Positions 8,269 to 15,631 of a DNA stretch of 42,200 bases are shown in pieces (position 1 is the stretch's first letter; each line of letters starts with the position of its first letter). Both the position numbers and the translations under genes were made by a program. A model generated the notes under the pieces. The model was not told the DNA's origin. It was given only the letters and a program-made list of their open reading frames with translations, and did not search any database. The DNA comes from a virus, in IMG/VR virus record IMGVR_UViG_3300048554_000221, positions 1-42,200 of that record; one strand, written 5' to 3'.

Positions 8269-8291
8269 GTTACAAGCATTACACTTGTAAC
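8269..8291 (-). other. Stem-loop between gp32 and uvsX
   Basis: GTTACAAG at 8269-8276 and CTTGTAAC at 8284-8291 form a perfect 8-bp stem with a 7-nt loop in the 74-nt gap. On the transcript it is followed by an AT-rich run without a U tract, so it is not a standard terminator. It could stabilise the 3' end of abundant gp32 mRNA or attenuate read-through into uvsX. Sequence visible; role inferred. Confidence 0.6.
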
Positions 8292-8307
8292 CCATATTAA
8301 ATTATTA

Positions 8308-9294
8308 TTAACTTTGACGTGCTCTGATCATTGCTAGAATGTCATTTGCATTGCCGCCACCTTCTGCAGGAGCTTCAGCAGTTGGTGCTGGAGTTGCCGC
8401 AGGAGCCGCTTCTGCTACTGGAGCAGGTGCCGCTGGTGCTGGTGTCGGAGCAGGTGTTGTTGCCGCTGGTGCAGATGCCTTTAATGGATCACCTGTACGC
8501 TGTTGCATACCTGCTGGTCGGAAGTATTGTCCCCAACGATCTGCATCAAATGCTTCACCGTCTACTGACGCTTCAAACATTTCTTGCATTACTTTAAGTT
8601 CAATCTCTCCTGGCTTTTTAGGCAGGAAGTCTGACAAATTAAACAGACCGTTTGTATTAACTGCATTCATTTGTGCATCGTCTAATGGACGCTCTCTACG
8701 TGCCCAATTACTTGTGCTGTAGTCTGCGTATCCACCTTTGGATGTTTTGTTTAGACGAAAGTCTACGCCTGCAGTATAGTCTGTTGGCAATTCTTCCATG
8801 TCTGGATCCATAAGCGCCTGCTTAATGATCTGGAAGATTTGTGGACCAATAATAAACCTACGAATTGGATTCTCAGGTGTGTTATCGTCCGTTAGTGGGT
8901 TATCCGTTACAAAGCCTTGGAAAATGTACGAACGCTTTTTCCAATACTTACGACCCATGTCTTCTAAACTTGGATCTTTAAACCAACCACGCACTTCGTT
9001 AAGAATGTTACATGTCTCACCATACATTTCCATACATGGAATTTGTACTTGTGTAGGGCGTGAATCTGTTTCACCTTTAATGCCTGCGAATGGAAGTTTA
9101 ATAACGAGTCTTTCTTTCCAAAAGAAAGTGTTATCTGCATCGCCATCTGGCAAGAATCTCATCGTTGCCGACTCGCCTTCTTTAATATTCCAAAATGGGT
9201 AAATGCTGTTGTCACCGCCGCCTGAGCTACGGTTACCTGAAGCGTTTGCTTCTTGCTCTTTGAGCTTTGCTCGGATTTCTGCTAATGATGCCAT
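8308..9294 (-). CDS. gp32: gp32 single-stranded DNA-binding protein
   Basis: A 328-aa homologue of T4 gp32 (301 aa). The basic N-terminal part (SLAEIRAKLKEQEAN) corresponds to the cooperativity domain. The core runs to about 260, with NSIYPFWNIKEGESATMRFLPD, QIPCMEMYGETC (Cys87 and Cys95) and GRKYWKKRSYIFQGFV. The second CxxC pair of the T4 zinc site is not present, so metal binding may be altered. From about 270 the protein turns into an Ala/Pro-rich linker ending in ANDILAMIRARQS, in place of the long acidic T4 tail. It coats single-stranded DNA in replication and recombination and organises UvsX/UvsY. AGGAGG lies ahead of ATG, and a sigma70-type promoter is upstream at 9363-9391. Confidence 0.93.
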   Translation of the reverse strand: MASLAEIRAKLKEQEANASGNRSSGGGDNSIYPFWNIKEGESATMRFLPDGDADNTFFWKERLVIKLPFAGIKGETDSRPTQVQIPCMEMYGETCNILNEVRGWFKDPSLEDMGRKYWKKRSYIFQGFVTDNPLTDDNTPENPIRRFIIGPQIFQIIKQALMDPDMEELPTDYTAGVDFRLNKTSKGGYADYSTSNWARRERPLDDAQMNAVNTNGLFNLSDFLPKKPGEIELKVMQEMFEASVDGEAFDADRWGQYFRPAGMQQRTGDPLKASAPAATTPAPTPAPAAPAPVAEAAPAATPAPTAEAPAEGGGNANDILAMIRARQS

Positions 9295-9362
9295 AGTTGT
9301 GCCTCCTATATGATTGTTATGCCTATGTGCTTTTGTGCCTATTTGTTTGTAGCACAGTATAT

Positions 9363-9391
9363 ATAATACACTCTACTACTTACCTTGTCAA
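9363..9391 (-). promoter_or_regulatory. Sigma70-type promoter for the gp32-uvsX operon
   Basis: On the minus strand a perfect -35 TTGACA (9386-9391) and TATTAT -10 (9363-9368) are separated by exactly 17 bp, 69 nt from the gp32 ATG. It is the best consensus promoter in the window and would be read by unmodified host polymerase early in infection. Because no terminator interrupts the genes below, it may drive gp32, uvsX, uvsY and the glycan genes. The 136-nt gap 9295-9430 otherwise holds only an AT-rich weak hairpin after the upstream stop. Confidence 0.8.
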
Positions 9392-9430
9392 GTCTTTTTT
9401 AAAGAAAAACCTGAAAAACTTATAACCAAT

Positions 9431-11416
9431 CTATCTTAGACCGGCTAATTCTTTCATTCTATCCATTTCTGGATTCGTATCTTCTGCCTGTTTGTATCTT
9501 TCCGTCATTTCATATACACTTTCAATAAATGCTTTTGCTGGATTGATATACTGTTCACCGTAATCTTTTTCTACCATTGTTAGTACTGCTGTTTCGCCTT
9601 TTGGAAATGCACCTTCTTCTTTATCGTAGTAAGATAGTATGAACTCGCCTAATGGTGTCTTTTGTTCTTCTTTTTCTAACTTAATCTTTTCGCCGTCTGG
9701 GCCATCAATTTCATCGCCCTTTTTCTTGCCATTCATTTTGGCTTTTGCTACAGCGCCTGAGTATGCATTGCCTTCGTCCATATTATCGATCATTTGTTCA
9801 ATAACACCTTGGATAATATCATCTCTATCGTCGTCAGCGTGTAAGCCGTGTTCCATGCCGTACTCGGTAATTTCTTGATCAAGTTCTTGATCGCTCATGC
9901 CCATTGCTTTTGCTAGTGCTGGTTCGCCACCTTTTTCATATGCATCCATAAATTCGTCTGCCATTGCATCTTGCTTGCTTGGCTCTGACTGTGGGTCAAA
10001 ACTTTCATCTGCAACATGTACTGATACCATATCGTCGCCGTTGTTAAGTCCGCCTTTTTTAACTTTTACATTGTCTTTGCCGTACTTTGCTACAGCTTCT
10101 TCTGGTGACATACTAGTTTGCTTCCACTTCATATCACCTTCAGCAAACTGACCCATCATTTCTTCAAAGCCTTGCTCTAGTTCAATTTCTTCTTTTGTTT
10201 TTACTTCTTCGTCATCTTTGTCCCATGGTGCTTTTTTAAGACTAACTTTTTTCTTCTTCTCACCACGTGGAGTTTCATCTGCATCATAACGAGCGCGATC
10301 TTCTGCGCCTTCTGGTACACAGTTATTAACTCTTTTGCCACCCTTCATTTTAGTTTTAGGGTTACCAATCTTTTTACCATCCCAACATGCTGGACCGCCT
10401 GCTGGTGAACTTTTCTTTTCACCTAATAAATCTTCAGCAGTTATTTCTTCTGCTTTGTTTGCTTCGCTTACTAATTTGTAAATGTAGGGGAATACATCTG
10501 CAAGCTCTTCATTGAACTGTTTAATAGTAAGTTGATCAATCCAATTTTCAGCAACATCAGTAGGAACATCTTCAAGTACGGGGGTTTCAAATGCTTCAAA
10601 TGTTTCTTTATAGTATGATGGCTTTTGTAATGATTCTAATGTTTTCTTAATTGTACCTACACGTTGTTTAACAACATCTACATACTCTGCTAGGCTTTCT
10701 GCCATTACTGCTGAACGGCCCATATAAGATTTAAACTTACGTAGTTTGTTCATTTCTTCTGACATACTTACAATATGCTTACCAAAATCATCATGCGGTA
10801 CTCCGCCTTCTGATACGTGTCTTGCCATTGCTCTTGCACCAGTAAGGTGTTTGAAAGGATATTTAAATCTTTCACCTTCTGAGCTTTCAACATATATTGC
10901 ACCAATTTTTCTTGTGCGTCCTGCGCTTGCTTCTTGATCAACACCTTCTGTATGTTTGATCATTAAACGTGCTCCATCAAAGTCTTGATAAGACTGTCTT
11001 GATGTGCCATATAATTTTGATTCGTTCATTCCGTTATCCCCGTCACGATTCTTTGCCAAAAATTTGTAATCTCTTTGATCTAAATTAGATTTTGTTATGT
11101 CTCTTGTGTCAAATTCTAGTGTTCGTTTTCTTGCAAACATGCGTAGTTCTTTTAAGAAATCGTACCAGCCTTTTTTTGCTATATCTGATTCAGTAGCAAC
11201 TAAATCGCCACCGTATACTACTGCCACATTCTTTTCATCTAGACTTACACTAACTTTACCAATTGGACGACCTTCATTTACAAAGTCAAAATCAAAGTAT
11301 CTACCTAGTTTAGGTTCGTTAGTTACGTTACCTTCAGCATCACCTATAGTAATACTTGGAAAGCGTCCACGTATCTTATTAAATAGTTCTTCTGCTGTTG
11401 TGTCTAAATTCTGCAT
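9431..11416 (-). CDS. Large conserved phage protein of unknown function
   Basis: About 661 aa, highly charged, no membrane segment. An ordered-looking N-terminal part (about 25-210) contains GRYFDFDFVNEGRPIGKVSV, a Lys/Arg-rich stretch and an IGAIYVESSEGERFKYPFKHL strand-rich block. A helical middle is followed at about 335-368 by a Pro/Gly/Lys-rich motif with two cysteines (GPACWDGKKIG ... KGGKRVNNCVPEG), a short motif I recall from other marine T4-like phage proteins. The last 250 residues are acidic and probably partly disordered. It lies between gp17 and gp32, so a head, packaging or virion-internal role is plausible but unproven. The frame extends to TTG 11431; ATG 11416 is chosen because GATAAATA ends 5 nt before it. 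No Shine-Dalgarno sequence is visible. Confidence 0.75.
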   Translation of the reverse strand: MQNLDTTAEELFNKIRGRFPSITIGDAEGNVTNEPKLGRYFDFDFVNEGRPIGKVSVSLDEKNVAVVYGGDLVATESDIAKKGWYDFLKELRMFARKRTLEFDTRDITKSNLDQRDYKFLAKNRDGDNGMNESKLYGTSRQSYQDFDGARLMIKHTEGVDQEASAGRTRKIGAIYVESSEGERFKYPFKHLTGARAMARHVSEGGVPHDDFGKHIVSMSEEMNKLRKFKSYMGRSAVMAESLAEYVDVVKQRVGTIKKTLESLQKPSYYKETFEAFETPVLEDVPTDVAENWIDQLTIKQFNEELADVFPYIYKLVSEANKAEEITAEDLLGEKKSSPAGGPACWDGKKIGNPKTKMKGGKRVNNCVPEGAEDRARYDADETPRGEKKKKVSLKKAPWDKDDEEVKTKEEIELEQGFEEMMGQFAEGDMKWKQTSMSPEEAVAKYGKDNVKVKKGGLNNGDDMVSVHVADESFDPQSEPSKQDAMADEFMDAYEKGGEPALAKAMGMSDQELDQEITEYGMEHGLHADDDRDDIIQGVIEQMIDNMDEGNAYSGAVAKAKMNGKKKGDEIDGPDGEKIKLEKEEQKTPLGEFILSYYDKEEGAFPKGETAVLTMVEKDYGEQYINPAKAFIESVYEMTERYKQAEDTNPEMDRMKELAGLR

Positions 11417-11421
11417 AAATG

Positions 11422-11429
11422 TATTTATC
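11422..11429 (-). promoter_or_regulatory. Late-type octamer GATAAATA, 5 nt from ATG
   Basis: A full GATAAATA lies between the gp17 stop and the ATG at 11416, leaving CATTT before the start codon. Its first bases overlap the gp17 TGA and supply an in-frame TAA behind it. Late-promoter geometry places the transcription start on the ATG, giving a predicted leaderless mRNA. Confidence 0.55.
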
Positions 11430-13008
11430 AATAGTTACTGCTAATGAAGATAGGCATTGGTGCCTCATAATCTTCATCTTGTTCGGCTTGATTGAATGTA
11501 TTATACACTCTTGGATCCCAGTCTTTTAGTACTGCCATCATTCTAATAGCAAGTAATGTAGCACTTACTAAATCATCTGTCATTCCTGACTTTGCTTGGA
11601 AACTTGAACCTGTTGCAACAAAGCCTTTTAGTTCTGATAATAAAGGTTTACTTATTATAGACATTTTATCGTTTTCTATCATAGTTTTAAGTCTACTACA
11701 TGCAGTAATTTTTGTACCGTGTGTAGTATTAAATCCTTTACGGAACTTACGTACATGTCCTTTGCGTATAGGTTCACTTACAAATAGTCCGGGTATATTT
11801 TCTTCACCAAAGTCATTTATAACAATTAGTGCGGCTTCGCCTATACCATTGTTTTCTACACTCCAATATACATTAGTATCGGATTTAGTTTCAGTAGCAA
11901 TGTAATTACATATATCACTTAATACTCTAACTTGTCCTGGAATGCCTGTTTGGTTATGTTGCCACTCTGCTACTTGCTCATAACTAGGTAATTCAAATAC
12001 TTCAATTGCGGCATTATCGCCACCTGTTCCCATTGACGGATCTAATGCAACTGCATATGTAAACTCACTGCTTGGCTTTTTATACCAACGAGTTTGACCC
12101 ATATTTAATATAGGATTTTTACCATCCATTGCGGCTAACTTAATACTGTTAATAAGTGTTTCATCAAAGACTAAGAATTCACAGCCGTATTCACGTCTAA
12201 ACTTTTCTTCGCCTATACGTCCAATTTCTGCTTCTTTCCATTCTTCATCTCTATCTGGATGCTCCTGCCACTCTGCAACAAAACTATGAAATCCGTTTGA
12301 TCCTAGTTCTTGTTCATTACCGTGTGCATCAAACTTTTCTTCAGCTTGTTTCCAAATAGTAGCAAACGTATCTTCATCACTGTTAGGTGTGCTAGTAATA
12401 ATAGCACGACCACCTGTTGCTAGTGTAGGTGATATTGATGTCCAAAACTCTTCTGCGATGTTAGGTTGCACAAATGCAAACTCGTCACAGTATAGTAATG
12501 ATATGGACATACCACGTCCAGTGTTTCCAGTAGTTGTTTGTGATACAATTCTACTGCCGTTTTCAAATTCAATTGAGCCTTTGTTATATGATGTAACACC
12601 TGCACGTATGTGATCTTCACACGTTTCATATATGTAACGTATACGTGCCATAATCTCTTGAGCACCTGTGTATTTGTGTGCCGCAATTAGTATAGTTTGA
12701 TCAGGTACAAACATTGCATACCATGCAAGGTATATTGCCGCACAAGTAGTTTTACCTGTTTGTCTAGGCATCATGTTTATATTAAAACGATAACTGTGAT
12801 ATGAATGCATCAAACGTGTTTGATACTCATAAGGATCAAACAACAACTTACCTTGTACAGGATGTTGTATAAAAGCAAACTTCTTGGCAAAGTACATATA
12901 CCCTGTGTCAGGATCTGTACATGCTAACAAGTCAGCAATTTGTGCTTCGCTAAATGATTCTTTTTGATTGGCCTTTTTAGTAAGGACACCGTCTAAACTC
13001 TTGCTCAT
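11428..13008 (-). CDS. gp17: gp17 large terminase, ATPase and nuclease
   Basis: The DNA-packaging motor and headful nuclease. In the 526-aa protein from ATG 13008, Walker A PRQTGKTT is at about 81-88, Walker B LLYCDE at 171-176, and the coupling motif ITSTPN at about 204-209. The C-terminal RNase-H-like nuclease carries Asp in AVALDPSMGTGGD (about 323), Glu in WSVENNGIG (about 385) and Asp in MTDDLVSA (about 478). T4 gp17 is 610 aa, so this one is somewhat short. The frame could start at TTG 13023, but the ATG 4 nt after AGTAAATA and directly downstream of a terminator is a better start. It works with gp16, encoded three genes upstream. Confidence 0.95.
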   Translation of the reverse strand: MSKSLDGVLTKKANQKESFSEAQIADLLACTDPDTGYMYFAKKFAFIQHPVQGKLLFDPYEYQTRLMHSYHSYRFNINMMPRQTGKTTCAAIYLAWYAMFVPDQTILIAAHKYTGAQEIMARIRYIYETCEDHIRAGVTSYNKGSIEFENGSRIVSQTTTGNTGRGMSISLLYCDEFAFVQPNIAEEFWTSISPTLATGGRAIITSTPNSDEDTFATIWKQAEEKFDAHGNEQELGSNGFHSFVAEWQEHPDRDEEWKEAEIGRIGEEKFRREYGCEFLVFDETLINSIKLAAMDGKNPILNMGQTRWYKKPSSEFTYAVALDPSMGTGGDNAAIEVFELPSYEQVAEWQHNQTGIPGQVRVLSDICNYIATETKSDTNVYWSVENNGIGEAALIVINDFGEENIPGLFVSEPIRKGHVRKFRKGFNTTHGTKITACSRLKTMIENDKMSIISKPLLSELKGFVATGSSFQAKSGMTDDLVSATLLAIRMMAVLKDWDPRVYNTFNQAEQDEDYEAPMPIFISSNY

Positions 13009-13012
13009 ACTG

Positions 13013-13020
13013 TATTTACT
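13013..13020 (-). promoter_or_regulatory. Late-type octamer AGTAAATA ahead of gp17
   Basis: AGTAAATA ends 4 nt (CAGT) before the gp17 ATG and follows at once after an intrinsic terminator, so gp17 needs its own promoter here. The same string TAAATACAGTATGAG occurs before the plus-strand gene at 21210. Transcription is predicted to begin at or next to the start codon. Confidence 0.55.
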
Positions 13021-13021
13021 C

Positions 13022-13048
13022 AAAAAAATAGGGCCCGGAAGCCCTATT
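13022..13048 (-). terminator. Intrinsic terminator before gp17
   Basis: On the minus strand an 8-bp perfect stem (AATAGGGC with GCCCTATT, 13041-13048 and 13027-13034) with loop TTCCGG is followed by a T run. It sits between the stop at 13063 and the gp17 start, so it ends the gp16-side transcript and isolates gp17. Confidence 0.85.
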
Positions 13049-13062
13049 GAATTTTGTGTATT

Positions 13063-13755
13063 TTAACTACAGCCGCAAGAGCTACAAGCCATTAACTTTG
13101 TTTTGCCTGGAGCGCCGCATTCTGGACAATCATGTTCTTCGCCTTCTTCATGATCGTGGTCGCCTGCTTCTTCTACATCGCCAGCCATTAACTCTTTAAG
13201 TCTAGCCGCTAATTTTTCTTTAATTTCGTCTTGTAACGCCATTGGATTGTCGCCACCCTGTGTTGCAGGATATGCCGCTTTAGACTTATGTAAATCATCG
13301 CCTGAATTAATTACATCGTCTATTGCACTGTATTTTTCATCTGGCTCGTTAGCATATGCTTCGTCTGCAACTGCTTCGTCATCCATTTCAATGTCATCAT
13401 TACAACTACTTGCACCAACATGTTGCTTACCGCAATTATCACATGGCTCATCTTGCATGCCTGGTTTAAGATCATCCATGTCTTTTTCCATGTCTGGACC
13501 TTTAACTATATCACGTAGTCTTTCCATATCTCTACGCATTGGCATAATGTCAGCGTCAACTTCTTTTGCGCCTTCCATGCCTGCGTTTTTCATCATATCA
13601 ATTAAATCTGCAACATGTTCTTTGCCGCTTGCATTCATTGATACATTCATTGTTACTGGGTTACCTTTGTCCATCTCAGGTGCTGTACTAGGCATAGGCA
13701 TTGGTAAGCCTTCCTGTGCAACATCAATCGACTCTATTAACTTTTTCATATTCAT
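13063..13755 (-). CDS. Acidic phage protein with Cys-rich C-terminal ribbon
   Basis: A 230-aa, very acidic protein. Two cysteine clusters suggest metal binding: CDNCGKQHVGASSC (about 109-122) and, at the extreme C-terminus, CPECGAPGKTKLMACSSCGC, a classic zinc-ribbon arrangement of two CxxC pairs. Between them is DEAYANEPDEKY, a stretch I associate with marine T4-like phage proteins near the terminase. The start ATG shares a base with the upstream TAA and has GGAG 8-9 nt ahead; ATG 13749 is an alternative. Its place between gp16 and gp17, ended by a terminator, suggests a head or packaging accessory. I do not recognise a specific function. Confidence 0.7.
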   Translation of the reverse strand: MNMKKLIESIDVAQEGLPMPMPSTAPEMDKGNPVTMNVSMNASGKEHVADLIDMMKNAGMEGAKEVDADIMPMRRDMERLRDIVKGPDMEKDMDDLKPGMQDEPCDNCGKQHVGASSCNDDIEMDDEAVADEAYANEPDEKYSAIDDVINSGDDLHKSKAAYPATQGGDNPMALQDEIKEKLAARLKELMAGDVEEAGDHDHEEGEEHDCPECGAPGKTKLMACSSCGCS

Positions 13756-14267
13756 TAGTTTGTCTCCGATACCGCCGCACTTGGATCGTGCTCACGTTCT
13801 GTTTTTACTTTTTCAAGTTCTTTCAATAATTCCATTACTCTGTTTTCACCAACTGAGTCTTGTGCGCTTTCGCCACCCATGTCTTCTGTTGTTAACTTTG
13901 CTTGATATACATTGTCCTCAGGCATTTCCTGATATTTCTCTTGCATCTCTAATGGATTTCTTACAATAATATGTGCTTGGTCTATGCTACAGCACTGTCC
14001 AATATACTCTTGTAAAACTTGTTGTGTGGAAGGATAGTTAAGTTCGACTTCAAAGTAAGTAACTTCCATGTTTTCCAACTGTGGAAAATCTAATGGACGC
14101 TCTGTAATAGGTGTCTTTTTACCTTTGCTCATACTAGCAACATCATACTTTTGTAAGCATGTTTTGATGCTTTCTTCGCAACCTTCAGGCAAAACACCTG
14201 CAATACCTATTTTAAATGCATAAGTCTTTTTAGACTCGTTTAGCAATTCTTGAAATCGTGTTTCCAT
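13755..14267 (-). CDS. Conserved phage protein between gp16 and gp17
   Basis: A roughly 170-aa protein. Two probable folded blocks are visible: KTYAFKIGIAGVLPEGCEESIKTCLQKYDV near the N-terminus, and LDFPQLENMEVTYFEVELNYPSTQQVLQEYIGQCC in the middle, both alternating strands and helices in ferredoxin-like fashion. The C-terminal third is charged and probably disordered. Similar proteins occur beside the terminase in marine T4-like phages, from memory; the role is unknown. The frame extends to ATG 14276, but ATG 14267 has AGGA 8 nt upstream and fits the predicted late mRNA start near 14282, so it is preferred. The stop overlaps the next start. Confidence 0.7.
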   Translation of the reverse strand: METRFQELLNESKKTYAFKIGIAGVLPEGCEESIKTCLQKYDVASMSKGKKTPITERPLDFPQLENMEVTYFEVELNYPSTQQVLQEYIGQCCSIDQAHIIVRNPLEMQEKYQEMPEDNVYQAKLTTEDMGGESAQDSVGENRVMELLKELEKVKTEREHDPSAAVSETN

Positions 14268-14286
14268 ATTATCCATCCTATATAAG

Positions 14287-14787
14287 TTATTTATCCTTAT
14301 CGAGTCCTTTGAGCTTTTCTAAGAGGCTATTGCGATCTGTTACAACATAGCCTTCTCCAGTAATCATACCGTCTTCACTAATGCCACCGTCTTTATCTTG
14401 CTTTTCTTTTCTAAGTTGTAGTTCAACCATTTTTAACTTATTATTAAGTTTTGCTACTTTTGCATCTAGTCCTGTTTTAAGCAGTCCGCCTGCAACTTCA
14501 AATACTCTACCACTGTAACGGCTTTCTACATTCATACCAAGATTCATTAAATCGTCATATGCTTCAAGTGCTTTATCTGCTATTTCATTTAACTCACTAT
14601 CTGCTTTATCACCTAAGCCTTTAACAGCTGGTAATGCGCTTGTAATTTTATCAAACTCTGCTATATCACGAAAGCTATCTTCATGAGCTACTTCGTGTTT
14701 TGTTTGTGCTTTTTCTTGTTTCTCTGCCTGTTGTATAATTTCTTTTGAATCAGGCATGTTGAGTAAATCTTCTAGTTTTTTGGTCAT
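14287..14787 (-). CDS. gp16: gp16 small terminase
   Basis: A 166-aa protein of the same length and pattern as T4 gp16 (164 aa): an N-terminal charged helix, then LNEIADKALEAYDDLMNLGMNVESRYSGRVFEVAGGLLKTGLDAKVAKLNNKLKMVELQL, which aligns with the central coiled-coil oligomerisation region of the family. The small terminase forms rings that recognise viral DNA and regulate gp17 ATPase and nuclease. No DNA-contact residues can be assigned by eye. A late-type octamer at 14815-14822 and an AGGA site precede the ATG. The stop codon lies inside the next octamer. Confidence 0.88.
   Translation of the reverse strand: MTKKLEDLLNMPDSKEIIQQAEKQEKAQTKHEVAHEDSFRDIAEFDKITSALPAVKGLGDKADSELNEIADKALEAYDDLMNLGMNVESRYSGRVFEVAGGLLKTGLDAKVAKLNNKLKMVELQLRKEKQDKDGGISEDGMITGEGYVVTDRNSLLEKLKGLDKDK
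14288..14295 (-). promoter_or_regulatory. Late-type octamer GATAAATA overlapping gp16 stop
   Basis: A full GATAAATA overlaps the TAA of gp16. The predicted start is near 14282, giving a roughly 15-nt leader with AGGA before ATG 14267. This supports the shorter start of that gene. Confidence 0.5.
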
Positions 14788-14814
14788 GTGTCCTATACCA
14801 TTATATGCTACTAT

Positions 14815-14822
14815 TATTTATC
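14815..14822 (-). promoter_or_regulatory. Late-type octamer GATAAATA ahead of gp16
   Basis: A full GATAAATA contains the TAA stop of gp4. The predicted start near 14809 leaves a leader of about 22 nt with an AGGA site before the gp16 ATG. Confidence 0.55.
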
Positions 14823-15255
14823 GTCTTTTACCGGTGTGGAATATATCTTTTTCTGTTATGACTCTAAAGAATATACCTTTTTGTTTACAGTATGCCCTTG
14901 CGGCTTCCCATTTTGCTTGGTTAACTACCCAAGAAGCCTGGTTATGTTTACTACGGCCTAGTTTTTCTTTTACTGCTTGATTCTCTGGCTTTACTTCTAT
15001 TAGTTCTACACGTTGCTTTCCTTTACGGTCTGCGTATGCAATAAAGAAGTCCGGAACATATATTGTATGCTTTCCGGTTAATGGATTCTTATATGGAATT
15101 TTAATTGCTTCACTTGCCCATTTAGCAACACTTGGGTGTTCGTCGCAAAATCGCATAAACGTAAACTCCCAACTACTTCTATAAGTTGGTGTCTTTGTAC
15201 CTATATACTTCTCAGGATTTTTGAGACTATATTTTCCCTGTGCAAATCTTCCCAT
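14818..15255 (-). CDS. gp4: gp4 head-completion nuclease-like protein
   Basis: A 145-aa homologue of T4 head completion protein gp4 (also called gp50/gp4, 150 aa), which belongs with the TnsA N-terminal endonuclease fold. Expected nuclease residues are visible: Glu30 in SSWEFTFMRF, Asp69 in IYVPDFFI and the E-x-K at 87-89 in VELIEVKPEN, a PD-(D/E)xK arrangement. It acts on filled heads before tail joining, probably trimming or sealing packaged DNA. No good Shine-Dalgarno sequence precedes the ATG, which lies 6 nt after the previous stop, so translation is probably coupled. Confidence 0.85.
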   Translation of the reverse strand: MGRFAQGKYSLKNPEKYIGTKTPTYRSSWEFTFMRFCDEHPSVAKWASEAIKIPYKNPLTGKHTIYVPDFFIAYADRKGKQRVELIEVKPENQAVKEKLGRSKHNQASWVVNQAKWEAARAYCKQKGIFFRVITEKDIFHTGKRR

Positions 15256-15261
15256 GGCATT

Positions 15262-15630
15262 TTAGTATATGATGTTTCGCTTTTCAATTTTTTCGTAATT
15301 TGAAGTTACTTTAAATCCAAGTGTGCTTGTTTTTTCTCTACTGTAGTTTAGTACGTTAGCAATGATATCACTCATCTGTGTTGAGTTAATACCTTTTAGT
15401 GTATCAATAAGTTCAAACACATTTATGTCATCTACTTTTGCTTGATTTAAGATTGCTGTACCTACTGCAATAGCACTTGATTTTTCGAAACCTCTATTTT
15501 CAAAAAAGCCTATTACTGCGTCAACATCATTTGCCGGATAAGAAGTTTTTTCTGTTAAGTATTGATTGAAAAATTCTTTAACTTCTGCACCGCTATCTTG
15601 TGCTGGAACTGCTGGTAAATTGTTTGCCAT
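15262..15630 (-). CDS. Small conserved helical phage protein
   Basis: A 122-aa protein with helices VKEFFNQYLTEKTSYPANDVDAVIGFFENRGF and FELIDTLKGINSTQMSDIIANVLNYSREKTSTLGFK. Proteins of this pattern sit beside tail tube and baseplate genes in marine T4-like phages, as I recall, usually as virion or hypothetical proteins. It is flanked by a tube-like protein one nucleotide upstream and gp4 downstream, so a structural or assembly role at the tail or neck is likely. No catalytic motif is seen. Confidence 0.7.
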   Translation of the reverse strand: MANNLPAVPAQDSGAEVKEFFNQYLTEKTSYPANDVDAVIGFFENRGFEKSSAIAVGTAILNQAKVDDINVFELIDTLKGINSTQMSDIIANVLNYSREKTSTLGFKVTSNYEKIEKRNIIY

Positions 15631-15631
15631 A

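Noticed and set aside
8269-8291. gp32-uvsX stem-loop as an intrinsic terminator
   Set aside because: No T run follows the stem on the transcript, so it is listed only as a hairpin.
8339-8722. Ala/Gly-rich plus-strand open frame of about 127 codons
   Set aside because: It is the antisense shadow of the Ala/Pro-rich linker of gp32, has no ribosome binding site and codes for a low-complexity product.
9392-9430. AT hairpin after the 661-aa gene as terminator
   Set aside because: The pairing (AAGTTTTT with AAAAAGACTT) is only A/T with a bulge and would be weak; it also overlaps the gp32 promoter region.
11417-11431. TTG start for the 661-aa gene, and likewise TTG 13023 for gp17 and TTG 5809 for the HAD gene
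   Set aside because: ATG codons 2-5 residues later fit better with octamer distance or overlap, and none of the TTGs has a Shine-Dalgarno sequence, unlike TTG 27167.
13247-13969. Long plus-strand open frame (240 codons) opposite the gp16-gp17 interval genes
   Set aside because: It lies wholly antisense to two well-supported coupled genes, is hydrophobic and Ser/Leu-rich as shadows are here, and has no start signal.
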